From: Athripsodes cinereus
Lineage: Eukaryota; Arthropoda; Insecta; Trichoptera; Leptoceridae
DNA length: 64,000 nucleotides
Assembly: GCA_947579605.1 (NCBI GenBank)
Contig: OX388312.1
Location: forward strand, 1,364,001-1,428,000
Reading direction: 5' to 3'
Position 1 is the stretch's first letter. Each line of letters starts with the position of its first letter. The position numbers and the translations under genes were made by a program. This document shows, in pieces, positions 20,867 through 35,100 of this stretch. Below the pieces are notes generated by a model that ran no database searches, was not told the origin of the DNA, and saw only the letters and a list, made by a program, of their open reading frames with translations.

Positions 20867-23511
20867 TTTACATTTTTTTCAATGCAATTAAAATTTTGGA
20901 TTCAAGGGACATATCTAATGAATAATTTGGTCATCGCAAAAATTGGACGTATCAACTTTTGGCATATTACTGATAGAAATAAGTCTAATATATATTCTTT
21001 ATTTTATTTACAGAAATAAGGATATTTGTTAAAACAAAATCAAATGTATTTTTCGATTGTTTATTAAAATTTTCTATTTCTTGCTGTAAATAAATAACTA
21101 CTACAGAAGAAACAATTTATGTACAAATTCATGCTTTACAGGAGTTTTGTTGAAAATAACTATTATTATTATTTATATTTATGGCAATACTTATATTGAT
21201 TAAAAGAAATGTCAAACACGGTGACTGTTGCCAGTAATTTCAATATTAATTAATTTATAAGATTACGGCAACCCGTCCCTTGTGGAATGATTTGTGCCAA
21301 TAATCACAATATGTAAAATTCAATTTTTAATAGTGTGTTGTCTGTTTTTGTTTACCCCTACAATTTTAAGGATAGGTACAAATGATTTGATTAATTATAA
21401 TATCTGAGTGTACACATTGATGATTATTTTTATCTTGAAAATTTTAGGTATTCATTGAAGGTTAGGATTACCTACTTCAAGTAAATATTTGTTGTCCGCC
21501 ATTTTAACATTGAACAATTCAAAGTTGGGATCTTTACACATTCACAAACACCCAAGCTTTCTGTAGGTACAAGTGTTGAGCAATAAGACGATAAACAAAA
21601 TAAAATATCGAAATAAATTAATAATCATTACAAAAATTCAATCTCCTAATAAAATTAAAGAGTTTCAAATAAAAATATAAAATAAAGAAAATTTTGATAT
21701 ACCTACTTGTATAATATTATTCTCTCTCCATATAATTTATTTTGCGTATATGCGAGAAAGCAATCATTATTTATAATTGTTAGCCGTAAATTTAAAAACC
21801 TGTTTCAGGCACCACACCATGGTAAGACATTTCTTTTAATTTTCAACAACTTAAAACTCACACTTTTCATGTAAAATGATTTTTGAAAACTTGATCCCGT
21901 GTTTTGTACCATATTTCCTGTAATTTTTCTAAGATAATGATTTATCATATGAAATTTGAAATTACAGTTAAATTTACTGTATCTACTTGGAATTAATCAA
22001 ATTATGTAAATTTTGACAACATAAAAAAAAATATCAAATCACAGATCTTGTTATTTGATGACTTTAAACCAACTTTTTGTTTTACGAACTTAAATATATT
22101 GTTTTTTTGCTTCAAAAGTAGGGGAAAATGTGAAATATGGTACATTTTCGTATTTTGAGCCAATATTAAATAAAAATAATAAAATATTTACTTAATACTT
22201 ACAATATAATACAGACAATGGCAACATTACAATTTGTTACAATTATAAAAATAATACATAAAAAATATAATAATATTACATCAACGGAGCAAAGAAGACA
22301 AAAATTAATTTGCTTTATTTCTAGCGGCAACACATTCTTCTCTCTGATCTTTTGAATAATTCAACGGAATAATGTTTAAAAATTTGAAAAAATATTTGTT
22401 GCAATTTGTAATATAATGAATGAAATTTTTATATTGAACATTCTGGAATTATGGAAAGAACAAACATATTTTGACATGAGTTTATGTCTTCTTTTTTTAA
22501 AATGTTATCTTTACATGTTGTAATATGAAATAAGAATGTATTTCATTTTTGAATAGTTGTTTTATTACGAAATAGATCACAATTTTAGATTACATTGTTG
22601 TCGAATTAAGTGTAAAATTTATAATACAAAATACAAACATTTGGATGTCGGTACTCTTATCTTTGTTGCAATATTCTGTAAATATTTGTTAAAATTAACA
22701 TCAAATACTTTTAGATCATGCAACAGTTTCATTCTACAAGAGAAAAAATATTCAGAGATTTAAATTTGACTTGTAAGATTATAATCAAAACATTTTAATA
22801 TTCAATAAGAAGAAATCCAATGAAATTTGAAACAACATTAAAATATTTAGAAGAAGTCATTGCTGCAATTTTGATGATTGATTTTAATTTATTTTTCATT
22901 GACAAAAAGTTTACTGAAAAATGTGTAGATGTCAATCACACATTTTAAACTTTCCAATTTATATAAAATTTGAGTTTACATCTATATTTAAAACTTATTT
23001 TAACTGATTAACTGGAGGAAATTACTAATCTATCATCTCCAAATATTTTTTAAAACTCTTTTCGTCCATCAAATAACACTCTCCTTTACATAAAGATGGC
23101 AGTCTCATTAAATAATTACATATAATTTATTTGATTCTCTATCTAACTAATATGAACAGAACTAATTTCATCATTACTAACAAATGTATTATCTAACTTA
23201 GAATATAATATTTACATACATATCACTTTTCTTTTCATAATATATCGAGTAAAACATAATTATTATAATATTAACTAACTAGAAACAATAGAGGAAGGAA
23301 ATTTGTTGTGCATTTTTGTTCTTAGACATTTTAACAATACATATAATACAAAGAAATTATTTAATTCACTTTTCTATGTATAATACTACCACGGCATATT
23401 TACAAAAATTAATTAAAAACATTTTGAGTTTTCGCACCACACATTGTCTTCATTAATAATTACATTAAATTGGTTAATTTGTTACTAGATAAATTAAAAG
23501 TTCATTGTCTA

Positions 23512-26197
23512 TTATATTCGTAACGTTGAATCTTGTAAGTTGTGATGTGGTTTGTGCCCTCGCGCGTGGTGAAGTCCCGGAGGCACTAAGGGAGATATTG
23601 AAGGAGATCTAGTTGCTAGGGGGGAGAGGGAAGGAGAGAATGATGGCGACATCGCCGATGAAGTGGAGAATCCACCGGGCGTTGTGTCGTGACTAATGGG
23701 AGATCGTGGTAACAACAAAGCACCACTTCTCCCTGATAAAGCTGGTGCCGGAATACTTCTAGGTGCTACATTAGTTAATAAGGGAGGAGGAGCCCCTTTC
23801 ACCCCTGGGGGATGATTTGGAGCTTTTCCTTTTGCACTAGACGTACCACTATTACCACTTTGCACTGACGCAGTGTCATCTTTTAATCTAGCTATTTCTG
23901 AAAACACATGTGCTAACGGTTGATACTGGGGACCCCAGTCGAGGAGATAATCCCAGTTGTAACTACCAGTCAATTCTTCTTCCGAATGCACTATAGAACT
24001 TAAACTTCCATTCATTGATGGCCCCTGTGTTGGGGCTACACTAGGATCACCGCTGGGAACACCAAATGCTCCTAACACCATTGCCCTCTCCACAGCTGCA
24101 CCAACTTCTCCCGTACTACTGCCCCTATCACTTCCGGCCACATCATTTAACTTAGCATAAATTAAATTAGTTATATCATTCTCATTGGCTGCATCCTCAT
24201 CAAACATATGAAGAGGATCCAAAGGAACACCACCATGGTGTAATAATGTGTCTTTTGTACTTCCCACTCCCACACTTTCTGAACACCTTCTTGAGGAAGT
24301 TGAAGCACCACCAGTGGTTGCAGTATCTACTATACCTAATCTAGCTAAATATTCTTGAGTATTGTGTACAGAGACATCAGATAAATTATCGTCATCCACA
24401 TCATCAGTCTGTCTGTGTATGCCTGAATCTCTTTGTAGTGGTCCTTCATTTATCATTCGAATCTCTTCATCTTCACCATCCTCACCATCTTCTGCTGAAC
24501 CTCTTCCACTTGATCCAGATTGTTCTGAACCAGAAAGTTCAGAAGTTGTGGCTGCACCTGAATTTGAACTTGCTGTGTGTGGACCATATGGAGGAATTTC
24601 ATCATATTTAGGTGGAGCAAACTGTCCACCTGCACCAGAAACTCCAGTCCCTCCTCTGATTGGTATTGTGTCAAAGGCACTGGGATCCACATAACTATTA
24701 GATGTTCCAACTGTTTCAGAGCTTAATCCAGGTTTGTTAACTTTCTTATGTCTACGACTTCTCATATGTAAAAATAAGAACACAGCTCCAAATGAAGCCA
24801 CAACAAGTATAAGAGCAATGAGCAATCCGAGTGCCCAATCAGCTAATCCACTTGATGCTGCTGCAACCGCTGTCTTCTTGGAGCCTCCACCAATAAGGTT
24901 TGTATTTATATCAGCCAATGGGTCGAGGGTAATTTCAACTACTGTCATATTAGTCAGTGATCCTTGACGACCAGAACTTGCTGTTACAACCAGACTAATG
25001 TCTCTACCCGCCTCCAAAGCAGCAGCCACATTATCAAGTTTCTTCTTTATTATTACAGCACCTGTAGTCCTATTCATTTTGAAATAAGGATGTTGAGTTG
25101 TTAATTGATAAACTACTCTTCCATCAGCACCCTTATCTCTATCAGTTGCTGTTACATGGCCAACAATATATCCGACAGGAAGTGCACCTGATTTTGGAGA
25201 TGCAAGAGCAAACCTGTATGTTCTTTCTGTAAATTGTGGGTGGAATTCATCTCTACTTTCGATTTCTATTCTGACTCGAACACTTGCTGTTTTACCACCA
25301 GCATCACTAGCTTTGAGCGTGAATGCGTATCGGTTTTTACTCTCATAATCGAAAATAGCATTGGTAACAACTTGACCAGTAAATGGATCAATTTTGAATA
25401 ATTTCCATGATTCATCACTATTGGTGTATCCATTAGAAGCAGATGAAACAATCGAGTAGTTAAGTGTTCCAAAGACTCCTTTATCTAAATCTGTAGCTCT
25501 AGCTGTAAATACTGTTGTTCCAACTGGCTCATTTTCTCCAACAAATTCAAAATACTCGGATACTGGAAACTTTGGTGCATTATCATTTTCATCTGTTAAT
25601 GTAATAAGAAGGTTGTTGAGAGAACACAATTTAGGAATCCCACTATCGCAAGCACGGACCACTAAGAAATATTCACTAATTCCATCATCATACTCTAATG
25701 AATTGTTCACACTGACTACACCCGTAACTTTATTAATTTTGAACATGCGTTCATCATTTCCAGATGTTATATCATATATTATCTCAGAATTTGGTCCACC
25801 AGGCATATCTGCATCTGTTGCTTTGATTTTGGCTATTGAGCTACCAACTGCAGTTCCTTCACTGATAGTATATTCATAGTCGGCTGTAGTGAATACTGGT
25901 GCGTTGTCATTGCTATCTTCAATATTAATGTGAACAGTTATTGATGAAGCTCCATCATCATTGTCAACGAGCTTTCCTCTTTCGTTAGCTCCAATTCTCA
26001 GCGTGAAAGAATCTTGAAGTTCCCTATCTAGAGATTTGACTAGAATTAAGGCACCATCTGAGCCAACAATGTCAAATACGCCATCATCGTCACCACTTAG
26101 AATAGCAAAATCGACAGGATTCTTGTCCAAATCAGTTTCTACGGATCCAATGCGAAGGAAGGTCTTTCCTTTGGGTGTATTCTCAGCTAAGTTGATT
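23512..26197 (-). CDS. ds: dachsous exon m (last three linkers, TM and cytoplasmic tail)
   Basis: A 2,686-bp terminal exon. It completes INLAENTPKG ..., passes linkers DSNDNAPVF, DENDNAPKF and the degenerate SRDEFHPQF, ends the last repeat, then a 23-residue TM helix (24837-24769) followed by RSRRHKK stop-transfer charges. The cytoplasmic part has a PPKYDEIPPY motif, an acidic Glu/Asp stretch, a NLSDVSVHNTQEY block (about 24325-24400), the NWDYLLDW block (about 23880-23965) and a Ser/Pro-rich tail, stop at 23512. Confidence 0.96.
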
Positions 26198-29100
26198 CTG
26201 CAAAACAAAGAAAATAATTAGTATTACGACATTTCAAAGAATATTCTAAACCTATATTTAAAATAATATATTTTTATGAACTCTTACCTGTATTCATCTT
26301 TGGCGAAATGCGGTTTGGTTTGTCCAGAAGCTCGTGATCTTATTCTAAGGGCGGCGACTCCAAACCGTGCTGGACTACCTCCGTCTTGGGCTTTCACAGC
26401 AAGTCTTAGATCTGCATGACCTGCGAGAGCACTTCTATTGGCGTATACAGCACCAGTACTTGGGACGATCCTTACTCCGTTGACTTTACCAATCAAAGAA
26501 TAAGCTATGACTGCGTTGTCTCCGTCATCGGCGTCCGTTGCGTTCACGCGGAGAATTTCCACTTCCCCATTTCCTTCGCCATCTGAAATGAAAATAATAT
26601 TCAATTCAAATTCAATGATACGCGCGTAAATTTACGATAAAATTCTTGAGTCCAGGCTTTTGTTAATCATTTCTTAACGATTCATGGAAAGGTTACTTTG
26701 GACAATTAGAGGTCACTCCAGAAGCGCTGATGCGATTATGATGGAAGATAATTGAATAAATCTGTGTCTGTGAGGATATTTCCGGCAGGATATGAAGTGT
26801 TCTGATTATTCCGAGAATTCCCAACGGCTGCTTCTATATTACATATTATTAGTTCAGCCTAAGTAGAAAATAATGTTTATATTTACACACGAGCGAAATA
26901 TCATAATGTTATTATTATGATACGAAATTTGACGAATTGGCACCGCGGATGATTGCTCAGATATAAAATTAGTGTGTCGGTAGCTAGTGTTTATGAAAAG
27001 GACGAGTCAACATCAAAATAATCCACGAAAATTCAAATTTCCTTTAAATTACGCCGCTAATGCGCTAGCTCCAAATGACATTAAAATTACAAAATTGGTT
27101 TAATGATTAAATCTTTTGACTCCGTATTCGCAAATAAATGATATTATTTAATGTATGTCCATTATTTTAATGAGAGCTATAAATATCGCAACTGTATAAT
27201 ATTATAGGTACGCTCCATTTGTTTAAATATTCTTTGATTCTTTCGTCCGTAATGCAGTAGTGACCGTCAGATGATATTATACCTACGCATAAAGGAGGGC
27301 TAATACTAAATCGGTGCGAATGAAATGTAGAAAAAAATACGATACACTCGAAGAAGAGATAAGAAATATAATAAAATTGGACGATTTTTTAATTTGATCA
27401 AAACAGAGTTGGGACGATTTAAAAACAGGTTCCATGGTAGACATGTCGTCCCTATGCTTCAAACTGGAGTTGACATCGCTAAGTTAAAGAGACTGTCTTC
27501 CCCGGACCCAGGAAGATAGCGGGAGAGATGAGGGTAGGTAGTAGGTATATAGAAGCGCGGGTGCAGTAACTTCTCTTGACCAAATTGAATATAGGGATAC
27601 CGCAATGTGCGTAGTTCATATTCAGCGCTTTCAAACATATGGTGCTTTGAAAATACGTACTACAATCGGCCAATAAAATAATATAGGAAACCTAACTTGA
27701 CCATTCAATAAGGTAATTGATTTTTTATTCCAAAAGCAATAAAGACGATCCAATTTAGTATATCATAATCGAAACAGTTTATACTAGTTCCCTATACCAG
27801 AATTGATAATAATAATTCCCCAAATATATGTAATTCACAATTTTAAAACAACTAAAGGTATTTTCGTAATTAGGACAGATTCAAAAACATCAATATCATA
27901 CCTGGGACAATTGCGCTGTATGTAGTCTGCTCAAAGATGGGTGAATTGTCATTATCATCGCTGACCCTCAGCACTAGAGTTGACCTGGCCACATGGGCGG
28001 CATCTGAAGCCAAGACACTCAGTGTATACTCCCTCTTTGTCTCGTAATCCAATGGAGATCGCAGAACAACCCTGCCGCTGAATCTATCGATGGTGAAAGG
28101 TCCAGAGTCATCTTCTGATAGGCTGTAAGTCAGGGCTGGGTTTGTATCCACGTCGTTGGCAGTTACTGTTGTAACAACGCTGCCTACAGGGGTGCCTAAA
28201 ATAAAAATGAATGAAATAATTAAATTTATGTTGCATTATCTGTAGAAATAACAAACGCACTGTTTAAAGTTACAATATCTGTAGCCATATTATTCATAAT
28301 ATATAGAAACCTGAATACGCACACTTGACTAAATACATTTAATCAAAAACCTAAATTCACAGAACCAATTTTATAGAAATCTATTCGATAATAGAGAGAT
28401 GTCATTTTCAAGTTAGAAAACCGAAAGTTTATATACCTACGCCTCATCCCAAGACATAATTATTGCATCATGAAAACAAGATGGGATAGTTAATATTGAA
28501 TAAATAATTACCAATAAATAAAATAGGATCATAGTATAATTTTTAAGATAATTTCGTCGATATAATTAAAATAATTACCAATAAATAAAATAGTAAGATT
28601 TTTAAGATAATTTCGTCATGTATTATTAAATAGATCGGCTATTTGCAAACGGTGCAAACCATTTTCAATGTAGACACTTAGGTATGTAATAATGATCGTT
28701 TTTTAGACTTTATTATTATATACCCGAGTTAAAGATATAATTAATTTTATTATAGCGGATCATAATAATAATTATAGGTAATCTGTAAGTATATGTATCT
28801 ACTCGACCCCTCCTCACACAACCAGTCGCTAGGATGGAATTCTTTGAGTTACATCACCTTTCTTCTTCTACTACTGCACTGGCCGCGTGAACTTTCACAG
28901 GACCGATATCACGGGGACAATAAAACAAGATACTAAATATTCTATTATTCTAAATATTCTATATTGAAACATGAAACACTGGAAATTCATTAATATTATT
29001 ATTAAAAGCACTCTTTAAATCCATTATTAATTCAGTGTATTAATGCCCCAGTGGCAAAAAACTTGATATTCTGGAAGAATCGGAGATTAATAAGTATGAA

Positions 29101-32100
29101 GATTTAGTTAATATTCAATTCCCTCCAATGCCTTATCACAACTTTCTCTCCTGAACCCACCCCTTTTTTCGTCCCCGCCCTCCACGCCCCTCCTAACCAC
29201 ACCTTATAAATTTAAAATATGTATGCCTTTTTGTTTTTAAAATTTTAGTATTTGTTTTGTTACTGAAGATGACTACACTGAAGTAAAAAACAATAAATAA
29301 ATTTAAAGTGCATTCAAACAGTGTTTTTAATTAGGTTTAATAATCTTTATTTTTTTTTTTATTATTATTATACCATCACGGCACATCCCACAAGTGGGGT
29401 AGCCAGCAGATCAGCTGTATGTAAGAAACATGAAAACTGTCCTCTCCGTGCCAATATAAAATCAAGACATTCAGGATGGGTGGCAAACCTCATCGCTGAA
29501 TTTAAGATGTAAAATTTCTCAATTTTTTCGAACACCTGCCTTTTACAGGACACTCGAAAACTTACGCAGAAGAGTGGGAGACCAATTCTTTACCGGGTGC
29601 TCCACGGGATGAATCATAATCTTTATGAGACTAAATAAAAAAATAGTTTCTGATATACCTACTTAGAACGAGTCTCAAATTTGAATTTATTACGAATTTT
29701 CTAGTCTCTTTCATAACTCAAAAACAATGTTTTCTATTAAGGTTTTCCTATAACAATCCTACAAGTCGCAAAAGTAGTATTTTTAAAGACTAACTCTTGA
29801 AACAATCCTATTAACTCGTTGCAGATTTCGGCTCATTTGAGAATGCATAAGAAATAGCTACATACACATTAAAAATAAAAAATATTTTTATTGATTTATT
29901 TTTTAGATACCTACATTTTTTTCAAGATTCGCTTCTGTGCAACAATACTAACGCAAAGCGATAAAAATTGTTTCGGCAGATAAACAGAATGAGATCAAAC
30001 CACAGAGTCGTAAAGTCTCCGCGAATTACACCTCCCATGTTCTACATTGCATAAAACGGGACAATAAAAATACCTAGTTCGCGTGAGCATTTAAAAATGT
30101 TCACATCGCTAAACCCAAATTATATTATCTTAACTGGCAACACTAGGTATATAAGATATTGTATCCTTATTTCAAATAAAGAACTTCTGTATTCAATTGT
30201 TTAAAAAATTCCATCTACCGAGTTTTTGAATTTAAAGACGTCCATTCTACCGCTTCGTTCAAAATGTTTCAACAAATACATAGAAACATTCTGAGTGAAC
30301 TATTTCGTACAAAAGGAGACTACGAGTGAACTACTTTGAAAATTTTCTCAGTGTTTTCACAATAATAAAAGTGTTTTTATTCAGTTCACGTAGGTAACGA
30401 CCGTGAATTTGTTTTAGTAATAAAAACGAGATTTTACAGCATTCTAGGAAAAATATAATATGCAAAATGTCGTATGATAAAAACATAGTTATTAGTATAT
30501 TATAATATAACTTAATATTCCTACACTGTCATAGAATAACAACGCGCATGTAAGATTAATAATAAAATAAACAACGAGATACAGAAATGTGATGCGTTTT
30601 ATTAAAAATACGTGTTTATGCGTTCAATTCCCGCGGCGGCGAACAAAAAGATTTCAAGAGCCGTCCAGCTTGTGTATTTTACTTACTTAAAAATGCAAAC
30701 AAATCCAACAGGGCTGTGTCAACACGAGATGCCATCTTTATTTACTCTCATCCATCAACAATGTGATTTTGCTTTTAAGATATATTTGTATTTGTACAAT
30801 TCATATTATTATTTTTATAAATATCAAATTTGGATGAGAAAATATAATATTATACGTATTATTGAAAATATCGATAATTTAACGCTATGATCTCATACCG
30901 CCGGAAATAATCGACCCAAACCAAATAAAGAAATTATCTGTCTTCTGACATTGTACAAGGTTTTTGAATTCCTATCAGAGATTCATCTGCTCTTGTATAT
31001 TTTTTATCTTGTTTACTCTATTAGAAACAAAATGATCAATATTTTAAATGACAATAATCATATTTCCGTGAATGCATTTTTTGTAAAAAAAACCAGTTCA
31101 AAAATAGAATGAAACTTACCCTCTGGTACCGTGACTGGTGATCGAGGCGGGAAGGTTGGCTGATTATCATTCACGTCTACTACGTGAACTCGAAGTGTCG
31201 CAGTACCAGTCAGCTGAGGATCACCGCCATCAGTAGCGATCACCGTAAGACGGTAACTGTCCCTAATTTCCCTGTCCAGGACGATGTTCGTTTTCACTGA
31301 TCCTGAGAAAGCTGGTTCTATAATGAAAGCGTTGTCATGATTTCCATCAACAATATGGTAAAGAACTCTAGCATTTGTTCCCTCATCTGCATCTTTGGCA
31401 GAGAGCTGCATCACAAACGTTCCTTTAGAATTTCCTTCCCATACGTTAGCCGTGTATTGTTGCTGAGTAAATCTTGGTGCGTTGTCATTTCTATCCAAGA
31501 TTTGTAACCATACTTCACAATACCCATATAGAACTGGGTTCCCTTCGGCACGAGCGACAACTACAAGACGACGTCTGGGCCCAGGAGGCTGTTCATGATC
31601 GAGACCTTCAGAATTTGCAACACGAATTATTCCACTATCAGGATCAATATTGAATGTTGAATCTTCATTTCCACTTCCGAAACTGTACACAATTCTCTGC
31701 CTTCGTCCATCACTTCTTACTGCAGATACTTGGATAATTTCTTTCCCTCTTGGAGCATTCTCCATGAGGCTAACAGAATACGTAGAATTTTGGAAATGAA
31801 GACTCGCGGTTCCATCTGGTACATCTCCAACTCTTATTTCAATCAGACCAGTAGCATTTTGTGGAGGATTTCCTTTGTCGCGAGCTAGTACTTCCAAATG
31901 AATTAGTTTCCCATTTTCACTTGCTAAGCTTTGGGTAGATGTCAATATTCCAGAATTCGGATTAATTCTGAATTTTGAATTTGGAGGTTCATTAATAAGA
32001 CTGTACACAATCTCAGCATTGGTTCCATCATCTGCATCTGTGGCTGTAACTTTCAGAAGACTTTGTCCAGGTTGTGAAAGAGCGGCGACGTGCCCCGTAA

Positions 32101-35100
32101 ATGGATACTTCGTGAAAACTGGTTTATTATCATTCACATCACCTATGGTGATTTGTATGGGCACTGTTTGAGATTTAGCATCATATTTTCCACCATCTGT
32201 AGCCACTACCAAGAAATCGAAGACGCTGTGACTTTCTCTATCGAAAATTCTGAAACAATAGAAAATAAAAACATGTAAACGAGGATTCAATTAAACGAAA
32301 TAATGAGCAAATCATATTTTCTAGATATGTAAAGAAATGCAATAAAAATATATTTTAAATGACTCTGTATTCATTTACTCTAACATACTGCCAATAAATT
32401 CTATTATTTACAACTTGTTTAATGTTTTACGTGGAGACACGACAGAGGGTCGTTAGCGTAAATGATCACAATGACTATGGATGTTGCATTCAGATGGTGC
32501 AAGCAAAAATGGCAATGGCATTGTTTATTTTTGAGTTACGCCGATCAGCGAGATCTCCACGAACGGTTACTTTGCATATTGCATATTACAATACTTTGTA
32601 AACGTCGGGCGCAGAGAAGAACTTTTTTCTTTTCATTTCAATGCAGCATCGAATTTGTTTTGAAGGTGCATACAATGAAAGAAATGTTAAATGTTACGCA
32701 GAGTCATCGAACCAAGAGCGAGTATTTTTAAGTTTTAACAACAATGTTGCATGAATAATGTAATTGCAAGTTGAAAGTGAAATAGCTAAGGAGAAGAAAA
32801 AAATAACAGGAAAGATTAATTGAACGAAACCGTATGCAGTTCGAAGTAAGTAATTAATTGTGACATGGTCATTTGTAAGATTATAATATGTTCGCATGGG
32901 CGCATACAATACAGAAAACTGATAATATAGTTTGTAAGTTCAACGTGTTATTAGTTTGCAAACACTTGGTTTGTTTTACGTGCCATTTACACGGATGTTT
33001 CTTTAAACAAGGATAACTTTTGTAGTTATGATTGTTTGCAATTAATATTTATTCGTAGTAAAGAAAATAATTAGAAAAAAAACTTACCCAACAGTCGTTA
33101 TGACACCAGTATGATTGTCAATCCTGAAAAGCCATTGACTTTCGTTGGCAATGGAGTAGAGCACTTTTCCATTGTGTCTGAGATCTGGATCTGTGGCTCG
33201 AACCACGAGAACACTGGTATCTGGAGGGGCATCTTCTGGGACCACTGCTGTATAAGCTGAAGCTTCAAATTTCGGAGCATTGTCGTTAAGATCTTCAACG
33301 ATAATAGTTAGATTACAAGATCCATGTCTCGGTGGTGAGCCGCCATCTTGAGCTGTGATGACTAGCCAATGATTCGGTCTGGTTTCCCGGTCTAAGGGTC
33401 TGGCTGAGAGAGCGCCAGAACGAGAGTCTATGCTGAATATATTGCCGTGATTACCACCTGTTAAATACAAAAAAAATATAAATTACATAGTTTTTAAAAT
33501 TATTAATTGTGCGATATCAAATAACAATAAAAATCTCGAAAATTATATATCTACCTAATATTAGTACAAAAAGTGCTGTTAAACTGTTAAATGATCTTTG
33601 AATACAATATTGAAATAAATGTTTGAATATCGTACGAGTATATAAATTATTAAAACATTAGCTGCAAGGGCTTCAGTACCGAAACGTGGGCACACAATGT
33701 ATATTTAATTTATGCAAATAATACGGAACTCCTTATCCTCCGTTCGATTATTGAGAATATTAGTCTATGACCGAGTCTGAAGGATAATAACAAAGAACAA
33801 TATTTATGTTACCTGTGATAGAGTAGGTGATCTCTCCATTAGCCCCGGCGTCGAGGTCGGAAGCCACCACGGTGTGAATAACAGCATACTCATTATTCTC
33901 TGGAACAGCCAAAGGTCGACAGGCCACGGACTCGAACCTCGGGGCGTGATCATTGGCATCGGTAACCATCACACTGACCAATGCGGTGTCATGTCTGTCA
34001 GAGCCGTCGGCATAAACGGGGACTAGATAGTTTCTTCGCTGTTCCCTATCCAAGGGCGATCGGAGACGCAATGATCCTCGGGAGTCAATCACAAATTTGT
34101 CATCAGCGACACCTTCGGGTATAGAATACGTCAAGTTGGCACCTAGAGAAATAATCAATGTATATATTTAACGATACAAATCATTTGAAATATGTACAAA
34201 AAATTACAATACATTATGAACTTTTGCATTCATATAATTATTATCTATAAAAGTACTTTTTGTTCAGTGTTTATTCATTCTAACACACTGTGTACGGCTA
34301 ACATTTATTATTGGTTAGACTTTAAAGAGGCAGAGAAATTATATTAGCATCTGCAGTTTATAAAGTTCAAATATTAAAAGGTCTTAATAAATCACAACGG
34401 AAGTCACCGTGAAAGTTAACAAAATATTAATTTATGTAAATTAAAACAAACAAAATAAAAATCAATGTTAAAATGATTAATATTCTTAAGACTTTGTGAC
34501 ATGAATATCTAATAAATAAATCATTTCCAATTATTTACCTATGCTGAAAGATGATTTTGCAGCAACCTTCATAACAAAACTTCCTACTGGAAGATCTTCA
34601 CTGACGTTGACTTTATAAAAAGATTCAAGGAATCGAGGTGGATTATCTGAATTGCTCTGCACGACCAAATGCAGAACTGTGTGACTTTGTTTTGAGTTGG
34701 GCGACCCGTGATCACTGGCCGTTATATTCAATGTAAACTTTCCATTGCTGAGCGATGAAAGAGATCTGGCTAAAGTTATAACCCCCGATTCGTACCCTAT
34801 TATGAATCTGCTGTTATCATTTCCACTTGATATAACATACGAAACTCGTCCATTATCAGCTGAATCTACGTCTACAGCAATGACTTTACAAAGCGATGTT
34901 CCCACAGTAGCGGATTCGCTGATTTTTATTGTTTTTGAAATGGGAGCAACGAAAACCGGTGAATTGTCATTGGCATCAGAGATGACAACTCTCACTGTTA
35001 CTGCGGTACTCAATCTCTCAGATGTGTTTGTTGCCTGGTCTGTAGCTTTGACAATCAATGTGTATTCTGTAACATTCTCGTAATCCAGAGGATTTACAAG

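Larger units (their letters stand above)
19742..23511. other. Convergent intergenic region between the SLC1 gene and dachsous
   Basis: Both genes end here, tail to tail. It should contain the 3' UTR of the SLC1 gene at the left and of dachsous at the right. Two SINE pieces are listed separately; 20.9-23.5 kb is plain A+T-rich sequence without a coding signal. Several TTTATT hexamers (for example 22561 and 22888) could be poly(A) signals for dachsous, and I cannot choose between them. Confidence 0.6.
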
